Below are positions 34,076 through 43,061 of a DNA stretch of 64,000 nt, piece by piece. Source of the DNA: Nitrosopumilaceae archaeon (GTDB lineage Archaea; Thermoproteota; Nitrososphaeria; Nitrososphaerales; Nitrosopumilaceae); NCBI GenBank assembly GCA_024644385.1, contig JAHELB010000001.1, positions 39,739 through 103,738 on the forward strand. The letters run 5' to 3'. Within the stretch, counting starts at the first letter, position 1. Each line of letters starts with the position of its first letter. The translations under genes and the position numbers were made by a program. The notes beneath the pieces were generated by a model. That model saw nothing but the letters and a program-made list of their open reading frames with translations, did not search any database and was not told the DNA's origin.

Positions 34076-35140
34076 GTGAAGGAACGAAGAAAAAATCTTC
34101 TTAAATTTGCCAAACAGATCGACTGTGACACTTTAGTTACATTTGAGCCTGAAAATCTCTTTTACATGACTGGATTTTGGGGTGAGGCTATTGGAATTTT
34201 GGAAAAAGGAGGGAATGCCACTATTATTGCGCCAGAGCTTGAAGTGGGACGAGCAAAAGAAGAGTCGCGTGAATGTAGTGTTATTACAGGTGAAAGGGGT
34301 GTTGGTATAATTTCATCATTAAAATCTAAAATCCAAAAAAATAAAGTTTGTACTGACTGTAATGATTTTTCTATAATGACCACATTGAAAAAATCCATCC
34401 CTAAAATTAAATCATCAACCATGCCATTTTACAATTCCAGAATTATAAAGGACGAAAAGGAAGTCCAAATTCTCAAAAAAGGCTCGAAAATAATAGATGA
34501 AATGTTTGAAATCTGTTCAAATAGGATGAAAGTCGGTCAGAGAGAGTCAGAACTTCAAGCAATCTTAATGGCATATGCCATCGAACAACAAATGTTTGAT
34601 ACTGGTTACAAATCCACCCTAAATCCACTCATTATAGCAGGTGGACCCAATGGAGCATTACCTCATGCACAGGTTACCCAAAGAAAATTCAAAAAAGGTG
34701 ATCTTGTTGTGGTGGACTTGACACTAAGATACAAAGGCTATGTGTCAGATTCAACTAGAACATTTGCAATTGGTAAAATTTCAGATAAAGCGGCAGAAGC
34801 TTATGAAATTGTAAAAGAATCACAAACCCATGGAATAAATGCAGTAAAACCCAAAGTAAAATGCAAAGAAGTTGATTTTGCTTGTAGAAAACTTATTGAA
34901 GATAAAAACTATGGAAAATATTTTATCCACTCAACTGGTCATGGAATTGGATTAGAAGTTCACGAAGTCCCAAATGTCTCTTATCAAAGTGAAACTCTAC
35001 TTGAAGGAAATATGGCAATTACCGTCGAACCTGGTATTTACATTCCAAAGAAATTTGGAATTAGAATAGAGGACTCTTTAATTGTAAAACAAAACCCAAT
35101 TGTTATGCATAAATTTACCAAAGATTTAGTAACCATTTGA
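34076..35140 (+). CDS. M24-family Xaa-Pro aminopeptidase/dipeptidase
   Basis: The 354-aa protein has an N-terminal creatinase-like domain and a C-terminal pita-bread metallopeptidase domain. Metal ligands are seen in VVDLTLRYKGYVSDSTRTF (two Asp), HSTGHGIGLEVHE (His), TVEPGIYIP (Glu) and IRIEDSLIV (Glu). It cleaves X-Pro bonds in peptides. The start is GTG 34076. It may help recycle proline-containing peptides; no partner genes are adjacent. Confidence 0.9.
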   Translation: MKERRKNLLKFAKQIDCDTLVTFEPENLFYMTGFWGEAIGILEKGGNATIIAPELEVGRAKEESRECSVITGERGVGIISSLKSKIQKNKVCTDCNDFSIMTTLKKSIPKIKSSTMPFYNSRIIKDEKEVQILKKGSKIIDEMFEICSNRMKVGQRESELQAILMAYAIEQQMFDTGYKSTLNPLIIAGGPNGALPHAQVTQRKFKKGDLVVVDLTLRYKGYVSDSTRTFAIGKISDKAAEAYEIVKESQTHGINAVKPKVKCKEVDFACRKLIEDKNYGKYFIHSTGHGIGLEVHEVPNVSYQSETLLEGNMAITVEPGIYIPKKFGIRIEDSLIVKQNPIVMHKFTKDLVTI

Positions 35141-35157
35141 GGCTTGTTGTAGAAAAT

Positions 35158-35652
35158 TTAGTCATAAAAATCAACTAAATTAATGATATATTTAGAATCT
35201 TCATTGTTTCCTTTAATGTCTCCAGTTTGCTTGTTAAGATCCCAACTATAATGAAAATCATCCTTATATGATTCAAAATCGAGAACAACCTGATAATTTT
35301 CATTTTCTAAATTAGAAATGACAACAGTTACCTGAGTATTTTTATTATCATAAATTTTCTCATTGGGATATTTTTCATTTATCTCATTTGAAATAGCGTC
35401 CATAACACTCAAGCCTTTATCATTTGGCCCTTTGTAGGACATTAAAGAATTTAATACCAAATTTTCCTCTTCTGTTAAAGTCTGGGGAAAGCTACTTTGC
35501 AAATCTCCCTTTGTTAATTCAGGTACTATAAAGATTATCAATATTGCTAAGACGGCAAGGTAAATGGGAGCTCGTTTTTTAATAAAATTTTTAAATTGCG
35601 AATTTTTAGGTTTTTCTTCTTTCTTTTTTGAATTTTTCACCATTTTTCTCAA
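35158..35652 (-). CDS. Single-helix membrane-anchored protein of unknown function
   Basis: The 164-aa product has a very basic cytoplasmic N-terminus (KNSKKKEEKPKN), one membrane helix (IYLAVLAILIIFIVPEL), and a soluble domain of about 110 residues. The latter, with VTVVISNLENENYQVVLDF, may be beta-rich. It overlaps the methyltransferase gene by four bases (ATGA-type), so the two are translationally coupled. Function unknown. Confidence 0.7.
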   Translation of the reverse strand: MRKMVKNSKKKEEKPKNSQFKNFIKKRAPIYLAVLAILIIFIVPELTKGDLQSSFPQTLTEEENLVLNSLMSYKGPNDKGLSVMDAISNEINEKYPNEKIYDNKNTQVTVVISNLENENYQVVLDFESYKDDFHYSWDLNKQTGDIKGNNEDSKYIINLVDFYD

Positions 35653-36497
35653 ATCTTGTTTTTTGCGGTTAAAATTAAAACTTCCCAGGGAAATTCTATT
35701 GTTTTATTTTTTAGTGTATATGGTTTTATATTTTCTCTAACTAAATCCCTCAATTCTTTTTTCCTTGTTGTATCAAGTGAATCTAATTTTTCTTTTAATG
35801 GTTTTGCAACATATTTCAGATAATTTCTCCAATAGATTTCAAATGTACCAGGATTGAATTTAAAAATAAAATCTTTAACTTTGATTTTTGTAAATCCCGC
35901 CTTTTTTATTTCCCTTTGTAATGCAGATTTAGTGCTAAATCTATCTAAATCAGGAGAACCAAGAGGCACATAATCTGGGATAAATTCTGTTACTGCATCA
36001 AAAATACTGCTAAAAAAAGGAACTTTTTTTGGATTCCCGTGAACGGTTATGCCTATTTTTCCAGTATTTTTGAGATTTTTTTTGATATTTTCAAGTGCTT
36101 TTTGTGCATTTGGAAAAAAAAACAGAGCAAATTGACATGTGATAATATCAAAAGGTTTCGAAAAGTAAAAATTTTCTGCATCGACATTAACAAAATCTAA
36201 ATTAGATTGTAATGGGTTCCATTTTTTTGCGATCTTTATAGCTGTAATTGAGGTATCCCCTCCAACAGCGTATCCTGAACGACCCAATTTTTTCTTAATT
36301 TTATTTATTACAACCCCTGTTCCACACGCGAGGTCAAAAATTTTATCGGCTCTCTTGATATCTAACAATTCAATTAGTTTGGGAGTACTTTGAAATGGTC
36401 CTTGATTAACACTTGCCCATCTTTTATGATATCGGGGTGCTATTTCATTCCATATTGTTATATTCCGTTGCTTGTATTCTGAATGGTTTAATTTCAT
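35649..36497 (-). CDS. Class-I SAM-dependent methyltransferase
   Basis: The 282-aa protein has the Rossmann methyltransferase motif I FDLACGTGVVIN, then NVDAENFYF and DIITCQFALFFF (motif IV) and the helix-strand order of UbiE/small-molecule methylases. The substrate is unknown; quinone, lipid or secondary-metabolite targets are possible. It is coupled to the anchored protein gene downstream (overlap 35649-35652). Confidence 0.82.
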   Translation of the reverse strand: MKLNHSEYKQRNITIWNEIAPRYHKRWASVNQGPFQSTPKLIELLDIKRADKIFDLACGTGVVINKIKKKLGRSGYAVGGDTSITAIKIAKKWNPLQSNLDFVNVDAENFYFSKPFDIITCQFALFFFPNAQKALENIKKNLKNTGKIGITVHGNPKKVPFFSSIFDAVTEFIPDYVPLGSPDLDRFSTKSALQREIKKAGFTKIKVKDFIFKFNPGTFEIYWRNYLKYVAKPLKEKLDSLDTTRKKELRDLVRENIKPYTLKNKTIEFPWEVLILTAKNKI

Positions 36498-36526
36498 ATT
36501 TAATTCTGTTTTTTATTTGAAATATC

Positions 36527-36694
36527 TTATGTAATCTCTTTTAAAAAAGAGTCTAAGTTTTCTCCTGTTTCATGAAAGTATCTATGCTCTATCTCCTCTA
36601 ATTTTGTTTTCAATTTTTCATTTGGCAATTTTGTTAATCTCTCCTTAATTTCTTTATATTCAAATACAAGTTTCCTAAGCTCTGTTTTTTTCAT
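36527..36694 (-). CDS. 55-aa protein coupled to coaBC
   Basis: A 55-codon ATG frame starts at 36694, overlapping the coaBC stop in an ATGA junction, and ends at TAA 36527. The product is helical and highly charged (KLVFEYKEIKERLTKLP and KLKTKLEEIEHRYF), as a small helical-bundle protein. The perfect coupling to the CoA operon implies coordinated synthesis. No family recognised; regulation or assembly of the CoA enzymes is a guess. Confidence 0.6.
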   Translation of the reverse strand: MKKTELRKLVFEYKEIKERLTKLPNEKLKTKLEEIEHRYFHETGENLDSFLKEIT

Positions 36695-37947
36695 TTTAAT
36701 TTATTTTCAATCTCTTTTCTGATAAATTTTACAACTCTTTGTTTATTTTTCCAACCTGATGACCTTACCTTTCCTGAATCGATAACTAGTACTTCATTAT
36801 AATTTGGATTTTTTTTATATCTTTTTGAACCTATATCATTTGCAATAATCATATCCGCATCTGATTCTTTTAATTTCTTTTTGGCCAAACCTATTAATTC
36901 TTTTTTTGTTAGATTTGCTTCAGCTTTAAACCCAATTAAAATTACATTTTTTTGAATTTTTTTTATCTGATCAATAATTTTTGGCATTCTTTTAAGGCTA
37001 ATTTTGATCTTATTTTGTGTACTTTTGATTTTCTTCTTACTTTGGGTTTCTGGAATATAATCTGCTACAGCAGCAGCCATAATGACTATATCAAATTTTG
37101 TTTTCAATTCCTTTTTCACAGTATCAAACATTTCTTTACTTGTTAAAACTCTAATTACCTTTGCCCCACTGGGCGGTTTTTCAAACCCTGGACCATAAAT
37201 CATTGTTACTTTAGAACCAGCCAAAATTAATTCTGACGCCAATAAAACTCCAGTTTTCCCAGAGCTTTGATTTGTAATCACTCGTACTGGATCAATATAC
37301 TCAATTGTAGGACCAGCTGTCATCAAGACTTTTTTATTTTTTAAAACAGATGAAAAACCAAACTTTTCTAAGACAAATCCTAAAACATCTTCCGGCTCAG
37401 GAGCCTTTGCTTTTCCTTCAACCATTCGAGGGGACAGAAAGTCAATTTTATTTTTTAAAAACTCTATATTTTTCTTTACTGCTAAATTATCATACATTGA
37501 TGCATGCATAGCAAGACACATCAAAATAGGTATTTTTGATCCAAATCCCACTGTAAGAACCGTGGATATTGGTGTATCATCAATACCGTTTGCCAATTTA
37601 CCAAGTGTATTTGCAGTTCCTGGATACACGACAATCAAATCCGCTTGATTATAGTCTGCCAATCTAATGTGCTCAAGCTCTCCGGTTAGTTTTGTAATTA
37701 CCTTATTTCCAGTGGCCCATTTGAAATAATCTGGTTGTATCAGCTTGGTTACAGCATTACTTGCAACACAAGTTATATCAGCTCCATGTCTCATAAACAA
37801 TCTTGCTAGTTCTATAGCCTTGTATGCTGCGACACTTCCTGCAACACAAAGAACAACTTTTTTCCCTGTTAATTCAAACCCATGGGAGTTTATAATATCC
37901 AAAGAAGGATGATCTTTTTTTTTCTTTATTTTCTTTTCATTTGCCAA
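36691..37947 (-). CDS. coaBC: Phosphopantothenoylcysteine decarboxylase / phosphopantothenate-cysteine ligase (CoaBC)
   Basis: The 418-aa bifunctional protein has an N-terminal flavin domain (CVAGSVAAYKAIELARLF; CLAMHASMYDN holds the AMH segment) and a C-terminal ligase domain. The latter is marked by ITNQSSGKTGVLLASEL and an IMAAAVADY strand. Together they convert 4'-phosphopantothenate to phosphopantetheine. It follows panB with an 11-base overlap and precedes the 55-aa gene with a four-base overlap. Confidence 0.94.
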   Translation of the reverse strand: MANEKKIKKKKDHPSLDIINSHGFELTGKKVVLCVAGSVAAYKAIELARLFMRHGADITCVASNAVTKLIQPDYFKWATGNKVITKLTGELEHIRLADYNQADLIVVYPGTANTLGKLANGIDDTPISTVLTVGFGSKIPILMCLAMHASMYDNLAVKKNIEFLKNKIDFLSPRMVEGKAKAPEPEDVLGFVLEKFGFSSVLKNKKVLMTAGPTIEYIDPVRVITNQSSGKTGVLLASELILAGSKVTMIYGPGFEKPPSGAKVIRVLTSKEMFDTVKKELKTKFDIVIMAAAVADYIPETQSKKKIKSTQNKIKISLKRMPKIIDQIKKIQKNVILIGFKAEANLTKKELIGLAKKKLKESDADMIIANDIGSKRYKKNPNYNEVLVIDSGKVRSSGWKNKQRVVKFIRKEIENKLK

Positions 37948-38776
37948 TTTCTTCTCGTAAATTTTCCAATTCCTTAGGATCCATTGAAAACCAATGCTCT
38001 GGGGCAGGAAACATGCCTGATTTTATATCCTTGTTGTAATTTTCAATTGTCCTAGTGATATCTTCAGACAAATTCATGTATCTCTTTACAAATTTTGGCT
38101 TTATTTTGTCATACATTCCTAGTAAATCCTGAATAACTAAAACTTGGCCATCACATCCCACTCCTGAACCAATACCTATAGTTGGAACATTAATTGTTTC
38201 AGAAATTATTTCTGCAACTTCATGGCTTATCATTTCAAGCGCGATGCTAAATACTCCTGCTTCTTCAAGTTCTTTGGCGTCATCGATTAATTTTAATGCA
38301 GAATTTTTGGTTTTGCCTTGAACTTTATATCCCTGATACAACATTGTTGTTTGTGGTTGTAAACCTATATGCCCCATTACTGGAATTCCAACATCAACAA
38401 TTGCACTAATTGTTTCAGCCATAGTAGAACCCCCTTCTAATTTTACAGCATCAGCCCCAGCTTTTATTAACTTACCAGAGTTTTTAATAGCATCATCAAT
38501 ATTTACTTGATATGACATAAAGGGTAGATCTGCTACTAGCAAAGAATTTTGTCTTGCTCTACTTACAGCTTCTGTAAACATACACATTTGATCCATTGTT
38601 ACTGGAATAGTATTTTCATATCCAAGCATTACCATTCCAGCACTATCACCTACCAGAAGTACATCTACTTCTGCCCTATCGCATAACGTTGCAAGAGTAT
38701 AATCATAACTAGTTATTACAGATATTTTCTTTTCATTTTTCTTCATATCTATTATGTCTTGAATGGACTTATGCAA
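37937..38776 (-). CDS. panB: 3-methyl-2-oxobutanoate hydroxymethyltransferase (PanB)
   Basis: The 279-aa TIM-barrel protein has ISVITSYDYTLATL, VLLVGDSAGMVMLGYENT (metal-binding Asp), ADAVKLEGGSTM and a GIGSGVGCDGQVLV strand. It makes ketopantoate from 2-oxoisovalerate and methylene-tetrahydropterin-type C1 units. Second metabolic step in the archaeal CoA gene block; its gene overlaps the upstream ligase gene by eight bases. Confidence 0.95.
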   Translation of the reverse strand: MHKSIQDIIDMKKNEKKISVITSYDYTLATLCDRAEVDVLLVGDSAGMVMLGYENTIPVTMDQMCMFTEAVSRARQNSLLVADLPFMSYQVNIDDAIKNSGKLIKAGADAVKLEGGSTMAETISAIVDVGIPVMGHIGLQPQTTMLYQGYKVQGKTKNSALKLIDDAKELEEAGVFSIALEMISHEVAEIISETINVPTIGIGSGVGCDGQVLVIQDLLGMYDKIKPKFVKRYMNLSEDITRTIENYNKDIKSGMFPAPEHWFSMDPKELENLREEIGK

Positions 38777-39533
38777 TACGAGACCTCTTTGTTAAATTTT
38801 TTTTAATTTCAATTATATTTTCTGAAAGATTTTTTTTATTATCAAATTCCCTTGCAATTCTTTCAAGAGTATTTTTATTTTTTTTAGATAATTTTTTACA
38901 ACTTTCAATTAACAAACTCATTGCACGAGTTACGTTATCAACAATTGTAATATTAGCAGTCTGTGAAGTTCTCGAAAGTGGATTTAGATCAAACGTAATT
39001 ACTTTCTTTCCAGCTTTTTTTAGTGCTAAAGTTCTATCTCCATCCTCCAATGGAACAACAATAACATCTGCCAACAATATTCCATTTTTATCAACAATTC
39101 TCCTTGCTGAATCAATACCGGAAAGAATAGCTTTTTTGGTAGAATCCAGGCCTAAAATTTCATTTGCTCCATTTTTTTTAAGCACATTTGCAATTGATTT
39201 TTTCCTTTTTTCATTTGAATAAAACAGATTTACCTCAATTTTTGAACCTGTTTGCTTTGCTAATCGAACTATCTCCTTTGGACACAATGCAGCTATATTT
39301 CCATTTACTGAAATTACCGGCATCTTTGCCAAAAGAATTTGTGCTGCTGCTGCCTTTATGGCGGATTTAGCAGATTTCCCGGTTTTTTCACCTAATAAAT
39401 AATCAAAAGCTTCTCCTCTTCCTTGGGCAAGAAGACCTTCTTTTGCTACTAAACCCATATCAAAACCAGATACAAGCTTTTCTCTAATTAATAGTGATTT
39501 TGCCCTTGGATGGGATTTTGGAATTAAAGACAT
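38769..39533 (-). CDS. 4-phosphopantoate--beta-alanine ligase (archaeal PPS)
   Basis: The 254-aa protein follows the archaeal phosphopantothenate synthetase: IPKSHPRAKSLLIREKLV at the N-terminus, GRGEAFDYLLG and a C-terminal half with DLNPLSRTSQTANITI and NVTRAMSLLIE. It replaces bacterial PanC by using 4-phosphopantoate. It lies between pantoate kinase and PanB, 10 bases after the kinase gene, in the order of the pathway. Confidence 0.9.
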   Translation of the reverse strand: MSLIPKSHPRAKSLLIREKLVSGFDMGLVAKEGLLAQGRGEAFDYLLGEKTGKSAKSAIKAAAAQILLAKMPVISVNGNIAALCPKEIVRLAKQTGSKIEVNLFYSNEKRKKSIANVLKKNGANEILGLDSTKKAILSGIDSARRIVDKNGILLADVIVVPLEDGDRTLALKKAGKKVITFDLNPLSRTSQTANITIVDNVTRAMSLLIESCKKLSKKNKNTLERIAREFDNKKNLSENIIEIKKNLTKRSRIA

Positions 39534-39543
39534 TTAGATTAAA

Positions 39544-40455
39544 TTAATTTTTAAGAACTCTTGCACCTTGCACATCTAACTGTGATGTAATAATTTTCCC
39601 TTCAGGATATTTTTTGAAAATTTTTAAAACTTTATCTTCAAGTTGTTTAGGTACCATTGAAAAAATAGTTTCACCAAAAAGCGCAACACCACATTTGATT
39701 TCATTAAGAGTTAGTTCATCAATTAATTTTTCCATCTTTGGAGTCATTACATTAACATATCTTGCAAATTCTAAAGACATATCTTGAAAATGTTCATAAT
39801 CCTTTGTTGCAAGTAATTTATCTACCATTTTTCCTCCTAATCCATTAATTTTAGAGAGGTTTTCTTGTAGAAATTCATGGGTAGATATGGGAGAAAAACA
39901 AATCATGATAACAGAAATATTATCTGCCTCTATTTTTTTAACTTCTCCAATTCCTGGTGCACCTGGTTTTACCCTTATTTCAAAACCACCATGATACGAT
40001 GCCAAGACATCACCTAATCCTGTTTTACAATTTATTTCAGCTCTATGTGCAATTTTTCCAATTTCAGTCCTATCTAATTTTGTATCAAGTACTTGATCAA
40101 GTGCATATGAAAGAGATAGTGCAACAGCTCCACTAGACCCTAAACCAAACCCCACAGGAATTGATATTGTATGCTCGATATCAAAGAAAAAGCTTTCAAA
40201 TTTTTTTAATTTTAGGAATTCATTTAATACAAATTCAGATACATCTGTTTTTTTAGATTGAAAACCATTAATTGAAATTTTAAAATTTGAACCTTGACTA
40301 GTTTTTTGTGATAGGGTAACCTTAGTAGTTACTCCTTCCTTGATTGAAAATCCGGCACCCATCGAACCAAATTTTTCAAAATCAATTCCCATTCCATCAT
40401 AATGGGCTTTAAAAAATCCAGTAATATGTGCAGGACAAAATGCTACGGCCTCCAT
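39544..40455 (-). CDS. Pantoate kinase (GHMP family)
   Basis: The 303-aa GHMP kinase has FCPAHITGFF at the N-terminus, IPVGFGLGSSGAVALSLS as the ATP-binding loop, and GLGDVLASYHGGFE further on, the archaeal pantoate-kinase pattern. It phosphorylates pantoate to 4-phosphopantoate. It is the first gene of a five-gene minus-strand CoA operon whose TATA-like region lies upstream of 40455, facing the phosphate-regulator gene. Confidence 0.92.
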   Translation of the reverse strand: MEAVAFCPAHITGFFKAHYDGMGIDFEKFGSMGAGFSIKEGVTTKVTLSQKTSQGSNFKISINGFQSKKTDVSEFVLNEFLKLKKFESFFFDIEHTISIPVGFGLGSSGAVALSLSYALDQVLDTKLDRTEIGKIAHRAEINCKTGLGDVLASYHGGFEIRVKPGAPGIGEVKKIEADNISVIMICFSPISTHEFLQENLSKINGLGGKMVDKLLATKDYEHFQDMSLEFARYVNVMTPKMEKLIDELTLNEIKCGVALFGETIFSMVPKQLEDKVLKIFKKYPEGKIITSQLDVQGARVLKN

Positions 40456-40520
40456 TGATCTGAATTTAAACTATTCACAAAATATAAGAATATGGCTTAA
40501 ATTAATTATATTAGTATAAA

Positions 40521-41501
40521 TTGACTAAATTCATTCGACGCCTACAAAAAATTGGAAGCAGTATTTTAGTTTCTCTCCCAAAGGAATGGGTGGATGCAAA
40601 TAATCTTGATAAAAGCAGTCAGGTAGAAATTGAAACAGGGCATGACACGATTTCAATTTCAGCAAATAAGGAAACTCGTCCAGCAAAGGAATTAGAAATT
40701 TCTTATCCTTTATCCAAAGAGGAAAACATTGTAGCAAACATTACAGGGGCTTATCTTTTAGGATATGACATAATACAAATTAATTCTAAATCTATTATTC
40801 CTGGAGAAGATCGAGAAAAAATTCGAAACTCTATGAGAGGTTTAGTTGGAATGGAAATCATTGAAGAAGATTCCTCTAAAATCAACATGCAATTTCTTTT
40901 AGATACCACCACGCTAAATCCAGAAAAAATTCTAAAGAGAATGAGTTCCATTGCTCTTGGAATGTATGATGATGTATCAAATGGTTTGATTTCTGATGAT
41001 AAATCAAATCTTCAAACATTATCAAAAAGAGATGTTGAAGTTAATCGTCAATATTTCCTCTTAGTTCGTTTGATTAGAAGTACGCTTGTTGATAAAAGAC
41101 TAGCAAACGTATTTAATCTTGAAAATATTGATATTTTAGATTACAGAGTCGCAGCTAATCTTTTAGAAAATGCCGGGGATACTATAGTTGAACTATCTAA
41201 TTTTATTTACAGTTCTTCATTATCAAAAGAACTTTTAAAAAAAATATTTCTAGATGTACAAAATTTTAATGGTTTGGCAGAAAAATCTATTGATGCCTTT
41301 ACAAAACCTGATAGAAAATTAGCAATAGAAGCAATAGCATCACATAAAAAATTTCAAGAAAGGCTTTCTAAACTTAGAATTACCATAGGAAACAAAAAAC
41401 ATATTCCAATAGATTTTCTTGATATTGTATACATGTTTGAAAGAATTGCAAAATCATGGGCTGATGTAGTTGATCTCATAAAACCCATCTACAATAAATA
41501 A
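40521..41501 (+). CDS. PhoU-like regulator with an AbrB/SpoVT N-terminal domain
   Basis: The 326-aa protein starts at TTG 40521 with a swapped-hairpin AbrB-type domain (IRRLQKIGSSILVSLPKEWVD) and continues with two PhoU-like helical halves. Such archaeal proteins are annotated as phosphate uptake regulators and may bind DNA and metals. No pst transport genes are adjacent. It converges with the Nudix gene, with no intervening base. Confidence 0.85.
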   Translation: MTKFIRRLQKIGSSILVSLPKEWVDANNLDKSSQVEIETGHDTISISANKETRPAKELEISYPLSKEENIVANITGAYLLGYDIIQINSKSIIPGEDREKIRNSMRGLVGMEIIEEDSSKINMQFLLDTTTLNPEKILKRMSSIALGMYDDVSNGLISDDKSNLQTLSKRDVEVNRQYFLLVRLIRSTLVDKRLANVFNLENIDILDYRVAANLLENAGDTIVELSNFIYSSSLSKELLKKIFLDVQNFNGLAEKSIDAFTKPDRKLAIEAIASHKKFQERLSKLRITIGNKKHIPIDFLDIVYMFERIAKSWADVVDLIKPIYNK

Positions 41502-42017
41502 TTAAAATATTTTTTTCTTGGCTGCATAAGTTAAAACTGCACAAATTGTTTTTGAGTCTTGGATTTTTCCAGTTTTAATCATACCGAGTAGTTTTTTTAT
41601 GTCAATTTTTACTACAGATAAAATTTCATCATCATCCAAACTCAAATCGGCTATTTTTTTAAGTCCAGAGGCCACAAAGCAGTGAATAACCTCGGTATTG
41701 TAGCCTATAGAAGGATAATATGTGATCAAAGGAGACATTTTTTTTGCTCTATAGCCAGTCTCTTCCTCTAATTCCCTATAAGCACATTTTAAGGGATCTT
41801 CTTGTTTTTCTAGAGTCCCTGCAGGTATTTCTAAAACATAACCATGAGGATATCGATGTTGTTTAACAAGAATTAATTTATCGTTTTCATCGAAGGCAAG
41901 CATAGCAGCTGCTCCTCTATGCTCTATCATTTCACGTTTTACTTTTCGACCTTCAATTACTCCCTCATAAACACTAAGACTTAAAATTTTTCCTTCAAAG
42001 ATCTTTTTCTTTTTCAT
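41502..42017 (-). CDS. Nudix hydrolase (ADP-ribose pyrophosphatase-like)
   Basis: The 171-aa protein has a complete Nudix box, GTLEKQEDPLKCAYRELEEETGY, with the expected G, REL and EExGY residues. Its N-terminal AAAMLAFDENDKLILVKQ and HRYPHGYVLEIPAGTLE are typical of ADP-ribose/NDP-sugar hydrolases. It probably removes ADP-ribose or related nucleotides. The start is ATG 42017. Confidence 0.92.
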   Translation of the reverse strand: MKKKKIFEGKILSLSVYEGVIEGRKVKREMIEHRGAAAMLAFDENDKLILVKQHRYPHGYVLEIPAGTLEKQEDPLKCAYRELEEETGYRAKKMSPLITYYPSIGYNTEVIHCFVASGLKKIADLSLDDDEILSVVKIDIKKLLGMIKTGKIQDSKTICAVLTYAAKKKIF

Positions 42018-42041
42018 ACAAAACTAAATTTTTTATTATAT

Positions 42042-42944
42042 TTAATTTGTTTGATATACAAGATGCAGTGTTGAAGATTTCTTTGATTCAGTTATTGCCA
42101 ATTCTAACCATTTATGTAGGAACATTATCTTTTTGGGAATAAACAAATCCGCCCCTTTTACATTCTCAAATTTTTGTAATTGATGAGTCAATTCATCCAT
42201 TTCAAAAATGTTCTTACTAAACATAAACAAAACAATTTGATTTTTTGCAATAAAAGGAACCTGTAAGAATGAATCTGAAAATTTACTCTCTAATTTTTTT
42301 AAAGTATTTTTAAGATCCCTCTCAATCCAAACAAGAACTGCATGTGAAATAAATCCAATAAATTTTTTTGGATCGTAAACTAAAGTAAACTGAATTCCTT
42401 CATTTTCATTTAACTTCTCAATACATCTTGTTACAGTTTTAGTAGAAAAATCAGTCTTAGCTGAAATCCTATCAATTTTCTGTCGTGGGTCTTTCATTAA
42501 CTGCTCCAAAATTTCTAAATCAGTTCTTGTTAAGTTAGAATCAAATCCAGAATTCTCAGCCTCAAAAATTGATAACACTCTAACATCCTTCATTAATTTT
42601 TTTGCAAGTTCAACCTTATCTTTTAAATTACCTTTAACAACAATACCACAAACAGTAATACCCCCAACACAAGGAACAACAAAAAATGGTTTTCCGACAA
42701 GACTAATTTGTTCTGAAATCTCTTGGATGTTTTGACCTGATACAACAATATACAAAACACCTAATCCTAATACGGGGGGGTCAACCTTAACGGTAAAACC
42801 TTCAATAATTTGAGCTTCCTCCATTTTACGAATTCGGGCACTTACAGAACCACCTGAAATTCCTAATTCTTTCCCAATCTGCCTGTCAGATTCTCGACAA
42901 TTATTCAATAACCTGCTTAATATTTTGATATCCAATTTGTCCAA
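42042..42944 (-). CDS. Double-HTH Lrp/AsnC-type transcription regulator
   Basis: The 300-aa protein begins at TTG 42944 with an AsnC-type helix-turn-helix (LDIKILSRLLNNCRESDRQIG and the recognition helix around SGGSVSARIRKMEE). A second HTH follows (TRTDLEILEQLMKDPRQKIDRIS and TDFSTKTVTRCIEKL), with effector-type domains after each unit. The tandem arrangement is that of two fused Lrp modules. It is divergent from the FtsX-type ABC operon 54 bases away, which it may control. Confidence 0.88.
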   Translation of the reverse strand: MDKLDIKILSRLLNNCRESDRQIGKELGISGGSVSARIRKMEEAQIIEGFTVKVDPPVLGLGVLYIVVSGQNIQEISEQISLVGKPFFVVPCVGGITVCGIVVKGNLKDKVELAKKLMKDVRVLSIFEAENSGFDSNLTRTDLEILEQLMKDPRQKIDRISAKTDFSTKTVTRCIEKLNENEGIQFTLVYDPKKFIGFISHAVLVWIERDLKNTLKKLESKFSDSFLQVPFIAKNQIVLFMFSKNIFEMDELTHQLQKFENVKGADLFIPKKIMFLHKWLELAITESKKSSTLHLVYQTN

Positions 42945-43061
42945 ATTAACACCTTACCTGATATTATACAATACAAAAGTACCTATTTCCTTATAAAATT
43001 GTCTGTACTGTTACCACTAGACAACAAACACGTTAAATATCTGACAATAATCTGGATATTC

